64,000 bases of DNA from Rostratula benghalensis. Its lineage: Eukaryota > Chordata > Aves > Charadriiformes > Rostratulidae. Each line of letters opens with the position of its first letter. Position 1 is the stretch's first letter. Below are positions 1 through 13,300 of the stretch, in pieces. The DNA lies in the NCBI GenBank assembly GCA_013399305.1, contig VXAI01000095.1:1777691-1841690 (forward strand). The letters run 5' to 3'. The position numbers and the translations under genes were made by a program. The notes under the pieces were generated by a model that had not been told where the DNA came from, did no database searches, and worked only from the letters and a program-made list of their open reading frames with translations.

Positions 1-1007
1 TTTTCAAATGAAGTAATGGGTCTGAACGTGTCCACTTTTTAGTATCTGATCTTGGGAAGCTGTGTGGTTTTCCAGAAGCCCTGAGCTTCTACCAGTTTTG
101 AAAGGTTGTCCTCCTTGAAGTGTTTCCAGTCAGGCATCTCAAACCAATATTCACTTATCAGAATACTGGTTTCTTGTTTCTCCCCCATATTGGAATGATT
201 TCCAAATACTGCATTGCATGTTTCCAGGACAAAAATAATTCTAGTTTAACTTCCTCTCAGGAAAGGGTGAAGAGCTTGCAGTAGGCCAAACCCTTCTCAA
301 AAGAAGAATGTTTATGTTTCTCTGTCTCTTACCATCTATCCCACAGAGCCATTAATAGAGCCCCAGGAGCAGTTTTGCTATGAGAGGTGAAGGCACACTT
401 GGCAAAAGATCCCTGCTGCATCTGCTCTAGAGAGGCCAGGGCTCATCTTCCTGTCTGGAAGTGTGTTTTGGGCAGCTCTTGAATAGCTTGTTTTTTCTTT
501 TGCTAAAATTGTCAAAACAAAAATCCAAGCTCTGGATTTTTCTAATCCTTCGGCTTTCATCTGCTGTGTGAGAGGTTGTTTGACTGAAGATTATAACCAG
601 TTAATTTCTTTCAGACCTTAGACATCCAAATCTGTCTGTGGTGAGCAGTGTGTCATGGTAAGTTAGTGTTTTGGAAGCTGATGGAGATTTTGTCTTTCTC
701 CCTGAAAGGCAAAGGATAAACATTCTTATGTTTTAAGTGTAGATTGTGTACAAGTGTACAAAAGCTCTTGGTATCACCCCGTCTATATGTAAGGGTACAT
801 TTCCTATAGGATCCATGTGTTGGTGTTCCCAGCCTTCTTTCTCAGAGAACCAAACCCAGCGTGACACACTTCGTGTTTGCTGGGTTCAGCTTGTTTTGTT
901 TTCTTTGATACAGAACATTAACAAATCTCAGAAATGACTATGGTGAATTTTTTGTGCTGTTCTACAAGTTAAAGAGCAGCACCGGAAAGCGGTTAACTCT
1001 CGAGGAT

Positions 1008-1056
1008 CATTTCCTTAAGAGTTCTTTAACTGTCAAAGGCCATTTCCTCAAGAGTT
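1008..1056. repeat. 16-bp imperfect direct repeat with overlapping inverted repeat
   Basis: CATTTCCTTAAGAGTT (1008-1023) recurs as CATTTCCTCAAGAGTT (1041-1056). GGTTAACTCTCGAGGA at 991-1006 is also an imperfect inverted match to the second copy, so the block could form a small hairpin. No function is assigned. Confidence 0.6.
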
Positions 1057-3376
1057 AAAACAATCTGGTTGATTTTATACGCTTGTGTCTGATGTCGGTG
1101 ACTTTCCACTCACACAAGTTTTGATGAAGAGACTGTTCATTGAGATAATAAAGTGGAACAATGAATGGACTCTAAATTTGTGGGATCTGAGCCCTTCCAA
1201 AAAGCATAATATGTATGTGTATTTCTCTGTGTTCTGAAGAAACAAGGTGGTCACCGGGTAGGGAAAGTAGGGAAATGTTTTTAAGAAACCTTATCTAACT
1301 GCATCTAAGAAGATTATGTGATTGGTTTTTTATAATACAGTCTGAGATACTTTCTGTCCAACAGTAAAGAGACCCGTTCTACTTTGTCATTAATGGATAA
1401 AATTACACAGTATAAATTCATGGGATTGTTGCCCAGTTTTGTTAAAATGAGAAGTTAGTGGATATTGACGATTGCCTGAAGAATCTAGGATAGTCCTTGT
1501 GATTCTTCATCAAGCTTTCCCTTGACTTTTGGATCCCATCTGTCATTTGGACAGTAGGACAGATACTTCCACTGTTGGACCTACCACTTGTTCCTTGGAG
1601 TATTGGCCCAGAGAAAGGTTGGCAGCTGGCACTGATGTGTATCCTGGCTTCACAGTTACCTTCCCTGGGGCAGTACATGGCTCCTTGGCAAAAGTGCCTT
1701 CCAGTTTCACAGGATTCTGATTTTGAGCACTTTTCATCTAGTTTTCAACAGCAAGAAGCTCCATCTAATAGCAATTGCAAACAATAGTGCTTACCTCCCT
1801 TGAGATCCCTTGTAGGCTGTCAGTTGTTTATTCACCCAAAATTAAAGGCAGTGACCCTGTAGAAGTTGGAGGCGTTTTTTCTCACCTTGTTGTATAAAAT
1901 AACTCCTCCTCAGAAGCATGCTGTGAGGTGCTGAGAACATATACATGGTGTTTTGAACAGGCAAGCGTGTGTAAGTTGTGTGTTTATTGTACTTAATAGG
2001 TGTTAATAAGGACTATGTTTATATGGATGTTTGCTCTCACAGCCATATGCCAAGCCAAAACCTTGGCAAAAGAAAAGAGATGTGGTACTTCATTGAAGGC
2101 CAGCCTATTTATAAGCATGTCAGCGTGTTATGTGGTGTCTTCCTCCTCTTCCTTAAGGATATTTACTCTTTCTAACTCCTTCTTTATAACCCCCTCACTC
2201 TGACAGCAAAATTGGTTTCATGGTGGTTTAATTCTACTGCTAGGAATAGGAGGTTCCTTTTTCCAGTGGGCAAAAGGCAGCAGGAACAAATTCATTCTCA
2301 GAAGAAATTAGTGTTTCTTTTTTTTGGATGAATCCAAGGTGAGGGAGTAAATATGTAGAGAAAGAACTAGCTCCTGTAGAGTTGTTCCCTGATGGGAAGG
2401 GTCTCTTTATTCATTGGACTCTCTTTATGCTTTGGAGATCTGGAAGCTCCACCCTGTAGGTAATAATCTGAGGCTTTGAGATGGGGCAGTATTGGGAGCC
2501 CTTTCTTCTCCCTGAGACCATAGGAGGTCACTGGGCAGAATCATGCTGATTTTAGGAACATTGGTGATGCAATAGCTAACCCAGAAACCAGCAGACTCTA
2601 GACTTACTGCCTGTGGGCAAAGAGCTGGCTGAATTAGTTCTGGCTCCTTCTGGTTTCCAGCTGCAGCCCTAAGTTAAAGAACCTAAACCAGATTCTTCCC
2701 TAGAGCCGCGTGTGCGAGTCTGTGCTGGCACCGTGTGGGACGGAGTAACACGTAAGGTAAACACCGTCTTCAGAAACGTTGAAGAAAACACAGAAAATGT
2801 GTTGTGACCAAGTACGAGAAGCCGTGAAAGGTGGGAAGGCCCACAGCCAGACGTGTGCCTGGGAGTATCCCAGGAGCTGTTTCTGGTTTTACCCTTGAGG
2901 TTCAGCCAGAGCAGGCAGCGTGAGCCTGTGGCTGGGACACTGAGCAGAGGACTCCAGAGCTCTCAGCAGGATTTTTCCTTGTTTCCCAGCAGACTTTCAG
3001 CAAGACATTTAATCCCTTTCTGTTCCTCATCTTCCCACCTGTAACAGAGGGATAAAGCTTCCTTTATCTCCTGGCTCCCAGGAGTCTGTTTAGATTGCAA
3101 GTTCTTTGAGGAAGAGAAAACACCTGGCACAGCTGAGGCCCCTTTCTCAAACAGATGCCATTGTAATACCTGTAATCGGAAGCGTCGCTCCCAGCTTCAG
3201 AGTTTCCGGCCTGTGACCCCTCTCAGGACTGGTTTCAACAGATGTGCAGACAAGCTTTCCTATCTTGCAGGAGTTTTTGAGAGTCTAAAATTTGCACCTT
3301 TATAAAAATCCTGGGTTTATTTCCATTTCTGTCTGTTTAAATTCCTTAAGTTTTCAGTTGAACAAGCATTTCAATT

Positions 3377-3392
3377 AAAAAAAAAAAAAAAA
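3377..3392. repeat. A16 homopolymer
   Basis: A run of 16 adenines. No retrotransposon body is recognised upstream of it. Confidence 0.85.
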
Positions 3393-4236
3393 TTATTGAA
3401 ATACCGCTTCTGAAAAAAACAGCTCACTTATTTTATTTTGCTCTTGGAAATACTTCAGGCTGGGAGCTGATCCAAAGATGACCTTTCCCCGCAGACAGTT
3501 TCAACAAATCAATATTTCTCCAGTGAAAAATATCTATCATTGGAAAATCCTAACTGGCAATTTTTGAGTGCTGTAGGGAAGACTTTGCAGGCAGAGACCT
3601 GCCTTCTGAAAGCTGGTTGCTGAATTTACAATTAGCAGCAATACAGCTCTTTTGATGGCTTCTTCTATATGAGCATAAGCTCTGAACTGCCACTCATATA
3701 CAAGCAGCTTCCTTTCAAGTCCTGCCATTTCTCACTTTGATTTTTCCCCTCAAAGCTGGCGAGTTAACTATGAAAAAGTCGGTCACTGCGACTGGTTAGC
3801 TGTAGGACTGTGTAATAGGGATTTTTTGTTTGGGTTTCTGTTGTAGCTGAAGAGGATATATGATCTCTCTTGAAATGAGCTATTAATGTGATAAAACATC
3901 TTGGGAACATACAATACTAAAGCTGATGGTTTAATCTTTGCTGGGGTATCTGAATGCTGTGTTAAATGGAGGGGACTGCACTAACGAGTGTTGGAGCTTT
4001 GTAGTGGTATGGCACTAGAACACAGAGCTGAAGCACAGTTACCAGATTTTTCTGTAACTGTTTCCTGAAATATGCTTTGCATTTAGTGTTCGGAATCAAA
4101 CACAGGGATACTATAAAAATCTTATGTTTTCCATACCTCAGAGATGGGAAATTTCAGAAAGGTTGGTGTTGCTAAGAGAGATTTTTCCTTTATTTATCTC
4201 CCTACACATATACGTGTGTGTGCATGTGTGTATACG

Positions 4237-4311
4237 TATATATATATTGACAAATATATACATTTATATACACAATATATATATAGTCAAATATGTACAT
4301 TTGTATACACA
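4237..4311. repeat. AT-rich tandem duplication, two units of about 35 bp
   Basis: Two diverged copies of a unit of the form TATATAT-TGACAAATATATACATTTATATACACA lie side by side (about 4241-4275 and 4276-4309). A (TG)n-like stretch precedes them (4213-4232). This looks like microsatellite-derived DNA. Confidence 0.7.
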
Positions 4312-6334
4312 TGCACAGGGATATGTGAGTACTTGCACCCGCTGTATCCGTAGCGGGGGCTCAGTTCTGGGGTTCTGCTGCTGCAGCCACACCTGGATGA
4401 GGTTGTCTCTGCCCATTGCTTCCCCCAGGCCGTGGCTCTTACCCAGGCCTGTTAGCTGGGTTCAGCACCTTCCACGTTCCTGTGGGCTATGGAGGAATTC
4501 TGGTTGGCAACCAAAATTTTACAAAAAGCTGCTTCGTTGTGAGGATTTTCTGTTTCCTTCCTTCTTCCTCCCAGTTTTACGTGAAGGAAGGGAATTTAAC
4601 CCTGACTAATTTACATGCAGCTTACAATTGAGTGACTTGAAGCTGAAGCTTAACAAGTACTGGCCTTGCAAAATGCAGATATTTAGCAACAGTGCTCATA
4701 TGTGTCTAAAACAACTTCTTTAAGGATGTAGTGAATTCTGTTACATCTTCAGCCAGGAAGTCTTTCTGACGGAAAGCAGAAGTGGAGGGTTTCCTTCTGG
4801 AACCACAGGCCAAAATTTCTCTCTGGATCATTCCAGAGATCAAGCTAAAAGGTTTCTCATCATGGTCTGCACTGAAGCTTTGTGGTTATGTGTAAGAGAG
4901 GGGCTGAAGCCTTGAAAAGTGAAAATAACATGCTGTCTCCACCCTTCATCTTTGAAACTCCCCTTCGTTTTATGTATCAGTATTCCCCAACTGCAGGTTG
5001 AAAGGAGGCATTGCTGGTAGTGCTTTTAACAGATTCACTGTCCACAACCTTCAGGGAGAAGAGGCAGTCCAGGTTGTCAATTAATTTCTGACCTTTGCTT
5101 AACAGTAACAACATTTATAAGTCACCAATACAATTATTTAGAATGACAAAGAAGCTGTTAGAGTTTAGCAAGTCTATCGTGTTCACAGACTGCATTTAAT
5201 TGTGTGGAGCTACGTGTAATGTGTCCTGCCACTGTGCCTAGAACCTCTCGTCATACTTTCTGCTTAGGTTGGTGACGTGCCTTTAACGTAGCTTAACTGG
5301 TTTTGAATCCCTTTTAATTATTCACATGTGTATCTTAACATGAAGAATCATCACCTTTAGATGCCAGCGAGTTAAACCCGATGCAAGGGTGCTGTAGCTT
5401 TACAACTAGGAAAACAAGCGTCCTCCCCGAGCTTTATGGTTGGTATTTTGGGGAAAAGTTTTTTCAGTTTAAATGGTTTATTGCCTAGATTAGTGTTCTT
5501 TCTGTGACACTTGTGGACAGTTAATTGATTGACTTTCTGATTTTAGTCCTCTCCAGGGAGGGTGGGGTTTGAGACTCTGGTAGTTGTGGTGTGGAGCAAT
5601 TGATTTCTCAGTAAGCTTTGAAATCTCTGGCTTGTCAATTCTTCTTGCCTCAGTATACCTATCTGTAAAACAGTATTTGATGTCCTTATGGTCAATTGAT
5701 ACTTAAGTGCTTTCAGAGCTGTGGGTAAACCACTAATTAGTCACAGTTATTTAGTCAAAACTATTAAAGTCTGATATTTTCCCATATGCTCTATTAGTTC
5801 GGGGAAAATGCCTAGAAAATTCATTGATGTAGGCTTCCCTGGTGTATTTGCTGTTGGTTGGTTGTTTGACAATCACTTTCTGTGTTGTGGTTGATACAGA
5901 TGTTGCAGAATCGTGCTGTCTGCTTCTAGTTTTTGTGAGTCTTCTTCTGGTTTAAATAGTGCAAAATCCTCTTTCCAGAAAGAAATGTAGAAATAAACCA
6001 GGATGCAGACACTGCTGGAATAACTATTTTCTTTCAGTATGTTCTACATCATCACTCTTGGTATTGGGATTTATCTCGTCTGCACCCTCTGCCTTACAGA
6101 TCTAATTTAGATAGACATACCAACATGCATGTACACAAAACACACATGCACCCACAGTCTCTTACATTACTTTGGGAAAGAACCATAAGGCTGAAGTGTG
6201 TTGACTCAACTGTTTAATGAGGTGCAATAAATCTTGACAAGACCAGCTGGCACTGGAGTCAGGCTTCTCATCTTTTTACCATTACATTGAAACGTGAACA
6301 ATAGTGGAAAGAAATGTAGCTCTTCTTTTTTAGG

Positions 6335-6367
6335 TTTTTTTTTCCTTTTTTTTTTTTTTTTTTTTTT
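6335..6367. repeat. T-rich tract
   Basis: A nearly pure T tract of 33 bases interrupted by CC, about 870 bp before the first exon. It is too far away to be that exon's polypyrimidine tract. Confidence 0.85.
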
Positions 6368-7234
6368 GGTATTCAAGTCTATAGCACTGTATTGAAATTA
6401 TCCACTTGCATGGAATGTAAAGCACGATGGATGCTGTGGAAAATGTTAACGATGTAAAGGCCCCTTCTCCTGGTTCTTTTTCTCAAACTCTGAAAACGTT
6501 ATTGATCTGACAGCTCACGCAAGTGTGGTCAGCATTAATATCCCTGCAACACACGTGGGCTGAGCAGAGCAGCAATGTTGAGTAATGATACCCAGAATGT
6601 GTTTCAAGTCTGGTAGCGAGATGTGCTGTGCCTCTTGCTGCTCTTGCCCTCACATCTCACTTTTCACCTTCTCTAGCACACCGGTCTCTAGCAGTTACTT
6701 CTCACCACCAAACCTTTGTTAACTTTGCCCCTCGCCTGTCACCAAGTGCCTCCTCTGCTGCTTGGCACACGGTGAAATCCTCTCCTCTTTCTCATTCTGC
6801 CTTAAGATCTTCTCCCAATGGGCATTGCTGGCTGATTGTAGCTACCACCAGGTCCAGCAGGGCTGACTGCGTTACTTGAGTAGCTTTTCAAAATATAGAA
6901 GTAATTAAGCAGTTTGGACATCTAAGCATGTGGCATGGTTCTAAAGCATCTTTTTTAATGCATCAGTTTTATAGTTGTGAGAAGAAATATGTTTAAATAA
7001 TACTCTTCTTTTTTGGGGTAGATTTTGTTGCTGACAGTGGCATCCATCAATCTCCTTTATGTTTTTAGCCCCACCACTTAATACCAATTGATCCTTAAAA
7101 AATAATTGCTCCCAAGCCAACTAGATGCCTCTGGATTCGCTTGAGAAGGACTGCCTGAGCTTTGCAGTGTATCCCATAATGATAGATGACATCTCCAAAA
7201 GTAATAACTGCACCTCATTGCTTTGTGATTACAG

Positions 7235-7336
7235 CATTTGATGTGTGCTGGGCTCTGGTGCCTGGTGGAAGGAGATACATCCTGTAAAACAAAGTTGGAC
7301 CCCCCTCTGGATGGCACTGAATGTGGCGCAGACAAG
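7235..7336 (+). CDS. ADAMTS17: ADAMTS17 exon: C-terminal part of disintegrin-like domain
   Basis: This 102-nt exon is in phase 0 at both ends and encodes residues 1-34 of the visible product, starting HLMCAGLWC and ending DGTECGADK. Its four cysteines (C4, C9, C17, C30) fit the disintegrin-like module that follows the catalytic domain in ADAMTS proteases. That module helps position substrate and does not bind integrin through RGD. The acceptor is ...GTGATTACAG and the donor is AAG|GTAATC, weak at +5. Because both ends are phase 0, skipping would keep the frame. It is the first exon in the window, with more than 7 kb of intron upstream. The reading frame stays open past the donor into the intron, but the splice site is supported by the clean join to the next exon. 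Confidence 0.93.
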
Positions 7337-10300
7337 GTAATCAAAACGCTCAGTAGCAGTCACTTTGTATTTTCCAGCATTGTCTGTGGAATAATGTTTC
7401 CAAGATGTTCAGTATTTACCATAAACCCGTATTTTATACTGATTCTGTTGCAGAAACTGCTCAATTAACAGCTGGATTGGGTTAAGTCTCTCTGATTTTA
7501 AGTTACGTGTAGTTCGGTAGCCTCTGGAGACCTCAGGAGCCAAGTTCTTGTGGTCAAACACTGCAGGAAAAGCCCACACTGCACTCTGCACAGCCCGAGT
7601 CCCCTGCGAGTCATCCTAGGGGGTAGCTCCCTCCTGTCACTTCTGTTCACTGCTGCTGGTGGCGTTTCATAAGTGAGGGGGTTTTCAGGGCAAGCCAAGG
7701 TGGTAGTTATCTCAGCTATATTTGAAGTAGAAAGCGTGGAGAACATTTAGGCTGACATTTGGGGAGCGGAGAAAGATGGAGAAATTAAAAGAGGCTACTT
7801 TAAAACATCATGGTTTCTAAAAGTAGCTCAGAACATGTTGAGCTCAAATTCAGTGATGTTCAATTATTTTTGCAGTCTTATTTGCTGTACTATATCTATA
7901 TCTGTAGATGACTAAGGCATATATGGGCTTTCCAGAATCCAGATGGATGTAGGAAATTGTTACAAGAAACACGAAATGTACTCTCAGATTAGTCCATCTC
8001 TCTCTGGTGAAAATCACCATTCCAGTAACGGGCTTTAATGCCAGTGGGAGTTACCGAGCCTCAGCTGCTGCCTCTCAGCTGCCCTGCTGTGCTGACACAA
8101 GGTGTCTTCAGTGAACGTGTTTAACCTCTGAGAATGGTGGGGATGTGATTCATAGGTGTACGTGGATGATTCTTCCAGTGTGGCTGATAACTTCCTAGCA
8201 TTCAAAGGAACTTGACTGGTTTGGTAACTTCCAGCCTCCTTCTTACTGGTTTGAGATTCTAATATTTTTTGTTTGTATGTTGTATGGTTGGGGAGGTAAG
8301 AAAGGGTAAAATTAAAAAGCTTAGAGACCACCAAAGGTTAGAGACCACTTCTTTGCTTGCAAGTAAAGATAAACAATGACAAGAAAAGCTGGGTCCTGGA
8401 AAGCATGACAAGGAAACTGAGACAAAAGGTTTTTAGTTATATGTTTTTCTAACTACAGGAGTCCTGGTGATTCTTTCATAAGACTGCTCAGCAGTGCTTA
8501 CTGTATCTGCACTGGACAGAGCAGGAGAACAGGCCAAGTTTGCTGCTTGGTCAGGAGCCAGCACAACCTAATAGGATCAAAGGTTGTTTGGTCCAGAAGT
8601 ACCTCAATTATTTTGTGCATACTGGGAATACTGCTGATGAAGACATTGCTTTGGGGTATAATTTCCTGGACTCGGTTTCTGTGAAGAGTGTGGCTTTAAG
8701 TCTTAGCACTTAAGATGATTACCTGCTTTATAAAACAAAAGGCTCAATTCTGTGATTATTTTTTTTAATGACAGAACTTACTTCAAGGGTTCATTGAGAG
8801 TGGCACTTTTTGTGTGTGTGTCTTACCTTCTCCCTTTCTTTTCCTCCCACCTCCTTCTCACTGAAGTCTGGAACGTCTAGAGACTCAAACTGGGGCTTGT
8901 TGTAACCTCTCAGAACATCCATTTAAATCTACCTCTGCAGGAATGTTTGCAAGATCAGGGCTTCTTTCCAGCCTGTGCTAACACAATTGCATTTCAGTGG
9001 TGCCGAGCTGGGGAGTGTGTCAGTAAAACTCCCATCCCTGAGCACGTTGATGGAGACTGGAGCATGTGGAGCCAGTGGAGCATGTGCAGCCGGACCTGTG
9101 GCACAGGGGTGCGCTTCAGACAGCGGAAATGCGACAATCCTCCGTAAGTCTTCACATCATGGGGTTGGTTTTTTGCATGTAGCACCTGGACAACCCTTGC
9201 TGCAAGACTGCAGGGAAGAAATTGGCAGCAGAGCTGTGCAGAGGACACGAGAGCTTTCTTGTTCACAAACATCAAGGACCAGGTCAAAATCCTGGAGTGA
9301 CTCAGTAGGTCCTGTGGAAGTGGCTTGAAGCGTTACCATTGGAAGTTGCCCATTGCAATTATTCATAAATAGGTGCAATTGAGTTAAAGATGTGGAGTTT
9401 GGCAGAAAAAATGGTGCTGTGTTTGCTCTCCAGCACCGCAGTGAATGAGGACGGGTTGATCTGGTTGTACAGAACAAACTGAGCCAAAATTTCTTAGAGC
9501 TCAGTTTTGCAGGGAGTGCTGGCTCTGGGCTTGGGAAGCGATAGAGTGGCTGACAGCGGTGACAGTGTCATAGAGCTGTGTTGGTAAAGCACCTTGAGAT
9601 ACTCTGTACATCAAGGTGGGCTCCATATGAAAAGGAATTTTTCCTGCACACAGTGTGCAGTGGGTGCTGTTTTAGCTCCTGCACAACGACTACAAATAAG
9701 TCTGTGCTCTCTGCTTGGGCTTGGATTTTTTTCTGATGCGGGAAGAAATGTAAGTGATGTTATCTTCCATGTGCCATCCTTCATCCCTCAGGTCAATTGA
9801 GGCACATCTGGAAGTTTTTTCTTCTTATGGGTGTCCTGAACATGTTACCATGGTGTTCATTAAACTGACCACCCCTGTTTGTGTGCATTACAATTTCTGA
9901 GATGAATGAGGGTGCTCTTAACCTTGAGACCACTTCTCCAAGTTGTGTATCTCTAACTTTATTCATATTTTAAGGTTTTATCCACAGACGAAATGCAGGA
10001 AATGTTTCTTTTTAAATAGGGGCTGAAATTCTGGCTAGCAACATAGTCACTTTCAAGACATGCCTTGATGATGGATAGGCACATGCTGGCTGCTGCTGAG
10101 CTGTATTCATGTGAAAGGAATATTTTTGTTTATTTGTCTCCTTAAACAACGCTGAACTGCAATTGCAGGTCTGTAATGTCCAAGCTTGATTTTTACCAGC
10201 TCCTTTTCTTGAACAAGGGACTGAGCTGGTTTCTTTGCTGTCAGCTACAAAAAAGTCTCTTTAACCACAGCACTGACCAAACCTAAATCCATTCATCATT

Positions 10301-13300
10301 GTTCTTTAAATTACAGGAAATGCTCCCTCCAAGATTGCACACTGATTTTAAAATTCTCTTGCTCATATACATTCTTGGCTGAGGATACACACGTGATCTT
10401 CTTTTGCTTCAAATTCCTGGCATCAGCCCACTTCTTCTGCAGCTGGTTTATTCACTGTCCAAAAATATTGGCTAAGGGATTTATCTTTTATTTTATATAT
10501 ATTTGGTCTTGGGATTATTTTTTTTTTAAACTGGAATCTCTATTCCTGCCAGCTGACTTTTGAGCCTGTGGGACTATCAGTATTTTTAAACCAGTTGCTT
10601 TGCTCTTTGATTTGGTTTTTCCTGTCTGTAATTTCTGGGAGTATTTACATGCATTGCCTCCAAATGGTTGTAAGGCAGCGTGTCCTGAGCCAGTTTGCAT
10701 GTGCAGCCTTTTGGGTTGTACTGCCTTGTGTCTTGTGTAGGCTTTGGACTATTGTTGTACAGTGGGATTGAAGAGAAAACCACTGCCTTAAACAGAACAT
10801 CTGAATGAGATCTCCACCCCTCATGTCATGTAAAAGGGTCATAGTAGTATAAATGGGCTTTGATTTCTTCAGTTCCATTAGTGGGTGGATTCTTTTGGCA
10901 CAAATACGGTGGAAGGTGATTGTGAAGTTGCCTACCAAGAGATCTTGCAGAGTCACTGTTTCAGGGTGGCCTTGAATCACACTGTTTATTGGAAGTGACA
11001 GGCAGTGCTACAGCCTGTATTATACAGGGCTTGGGACCTGGAAATGCAGGGATTTTTCCCTGCAGATTGTTTTGCAGAATCTGATAGAGATGAAGCCCAG
11101 ACTTTTGGCCTCAGCATTTGGAGAGGTGGAAGGGACACAAGGATGAAGCCACAAACATGAAGTAAAGCAGAAAAAGAAAGGCATATGACCAAGTGCTAGG
11201 TAACTGTGAGAGACCAGAGAGAGTGACTGCTGTTTTTCTTCATTTGACATGCTGAAAACCCTCAGTATCCTGATTAAATGTGCCAAGAGGCCTGTAATAC
11301 TGAAATACTATTACAGAGGTTAGTTAAGTAAAAGATTACTGTCAGTAATTCTGCATTCCCTACCCAAATAGTATGAGCACAACTTAATCACCGTAGCAGA
11401 GCTGTGTCTTGTCCGTGCCTCTGCCTGCCTGCCTGTGTCTGTTGATGGGCTTGTTCCTGAACCCCTTGAATAGATATTCTACTAGTGTTTTACTAGAGTT
11501 AGTCTAGTAGAAAGCAGCAACATATTACCAAATAAAGCATGATGCTGTTAGACAGAGGGGAGCTGAGGTGAGAACATCTTTTGGGGTATATCATTTTGTG
11601 TTGAATTACTGGAGTAAAAACATCCCCCAGATTTGCAGGATACTCTGTTATTTTGTGGCTGATGAGTTCATCCAGTTCTTTAATTTTGGGAGAGACTATA
11701 TCAGAAGGAGGCAGTTAATTTAGCTTCTTAATTAGAAAGGGAAGACAGGTCAGGCTGTTGAAGAGCTGAGTGTTGGAGCGCAGGTCAAAAGGCACTATGT
11801 TCCTGTAGCTCCCACTGACTGGGAGTGGTGGGTGCTCAGGAAGTCTGTCTTCTGATGGATGTGGCTATTTATTAATTAGCACCAGTGCCCGATAGTGAGA
11901 GCCGCTTGCTTCCAGTCTGCGTTGGCAAACTCATAGAAAATCCCTCACAAGCTACTGACATCTTAAGATTAAAGGCAAGGCAACTGCTAATGAACACGGT
12001 GAATATTAGTCTTGCTGTGTTTCCTGTTCCATGGCCATCATTCATGGTACCCTGCTCTTGAGAGAGTGCTCTCTTACCTCTTGGATATTCTGACTGCAGT
12101 CTTTTTTGGTTTTTGTTTTTTTTTCCCTGTGTATGTACACCCAAACATGTACAAAGGCACTTATGTTCAATGGCTACAACTCTTTTCCTGTAGCCAGAGG
12201 GATTGTGCTGAAACCAAAGTTTGTGTGTTTGAGTGCAGGGTTCACGTGGGAAGAAGCCTGCATCATGCTTCTGGTCATCTGGACTGAGTATCTGTCTCAT
12301 CCAGGCTACGGCAGCAGACACAATCCTCCCAGAAGATTTCTCCATCAGTCTCAGCACATCTGCAGCCGAGCACGTGTCCAGGGCAGAAAAGAGGTGTTAG
12401 CAGTGCAGGCAGGCGTCTGTTCAGGCTGTTCTTCTGGTGACTCTCTGTGATGTTACAGTGTCACTGGAGGCCAGCATTTCCATTTAAGAAAAAACAACAC
12501 ACTTTTTCTGGGATTTATGAAGCTACTGTAAATATTTGATCTAGGCTAAAATTTGGCACAAAGCTTTTCTGTGCAGAATCAACTGTTTCTGTTACGCTGA
12601 ATGCTGAATTCATCCAGTCCAGCACAGCTGAGAAATCAAAGCCCCAGTCCTACAGCCAGTGTGCAAATGAAGAGGGCAACTCTTGCTAGGAAAACTGACA
12701 CAACTACATGATATACAAGGAGGGCCTTGCTTTCTAATTAGCTGAGTGATATAACCTGATGTTCATTGCTCTTCTGGGAGGGAGGGGGAAAGAAGCTTTT
12801 GGAATGAAATGCCATACAGCTAGGAACTGGAATTTGGCTGGAGTTGCTCTTTATGGCCATCTGTTAAAGAATAGTAAGAACATATCCCTCTTTGCTGATT
12901 ACAGCTGTGGGGATAGGTATGTGACAAATTCAGGAGAGTATCAGCAAGTAGCTAAAGAAATTATCTGTTAGGATGACTAAGCCTTTTGCTTACTTGGGTT
13001 TTTTGTTTGTGTTTGGCTTTGTTTTGTTCTGCAATTAAAATATAGGCTATTGTTCAGAGTTTGAGTTTTCCTTCTTCTCTGGGGAATCATAAATAAGAAT
13101 AAATAGATTTTGCAGGTGCTTAATCCTGATGTTGAATTAGTGGCCTTTCCTGCATGTTTAAAAACCAAATGTGTAAAATGGCATGGTTTTCATGGATGGA
13201 GATTATCTGCTGCACTGATTTGTTTCTGGACACCCTACTTGCAGTACAGTTTTTACAGTATTTTAGTTTCAAACTGCTGAAAACAGAACCTTAGAGTCAG

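Larger units (their letters stand above)
1..7234 (+). other. ADAMTS17: ADAMTS17 intron (5' end outside window)
   Basis: I see no coding exon here. I looked for the exon that should precede HLMCAG (the start of the disintegrin-like domain) and did not find it, so it is probably upstream of the window. The intron contains a 16-A run, an AT-rich tandem duplication near 4.24-4.31 kb, a T-rich tract near 6.34 kb and a short direct/inverted repeat near 1.0 kb. The rest is unremarkable single-copy-looking DNA. Confidence 0.8.

Noticed and set aside
614..661. AG...GTAAGT-bounded segment that could be a small exon upstream of the first recognised exon
   Set aside because: Two of three frames have stops and the third gives nothing like the expected ADAMTS17 sequence before HLMCAG.
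4124..4609. Plus-strand open frame of 161 codons
   Set aside because: It runs through the AT-rich tandem duplication (hence Tyr/Ile repeats) and has no splice partners or recognisable domain.
8947..9147. Start codon at 8947 as an alternative first exon
   Set aside because: The codons before 8998 do not match the protein, and a good acceptor sits directly before the TGG at 8998.
11872..12357. Minus-strand open frame of 161 codons
   Set aside because: No protein family features and several overlapping frames on the other strand. This is consistent with chance.
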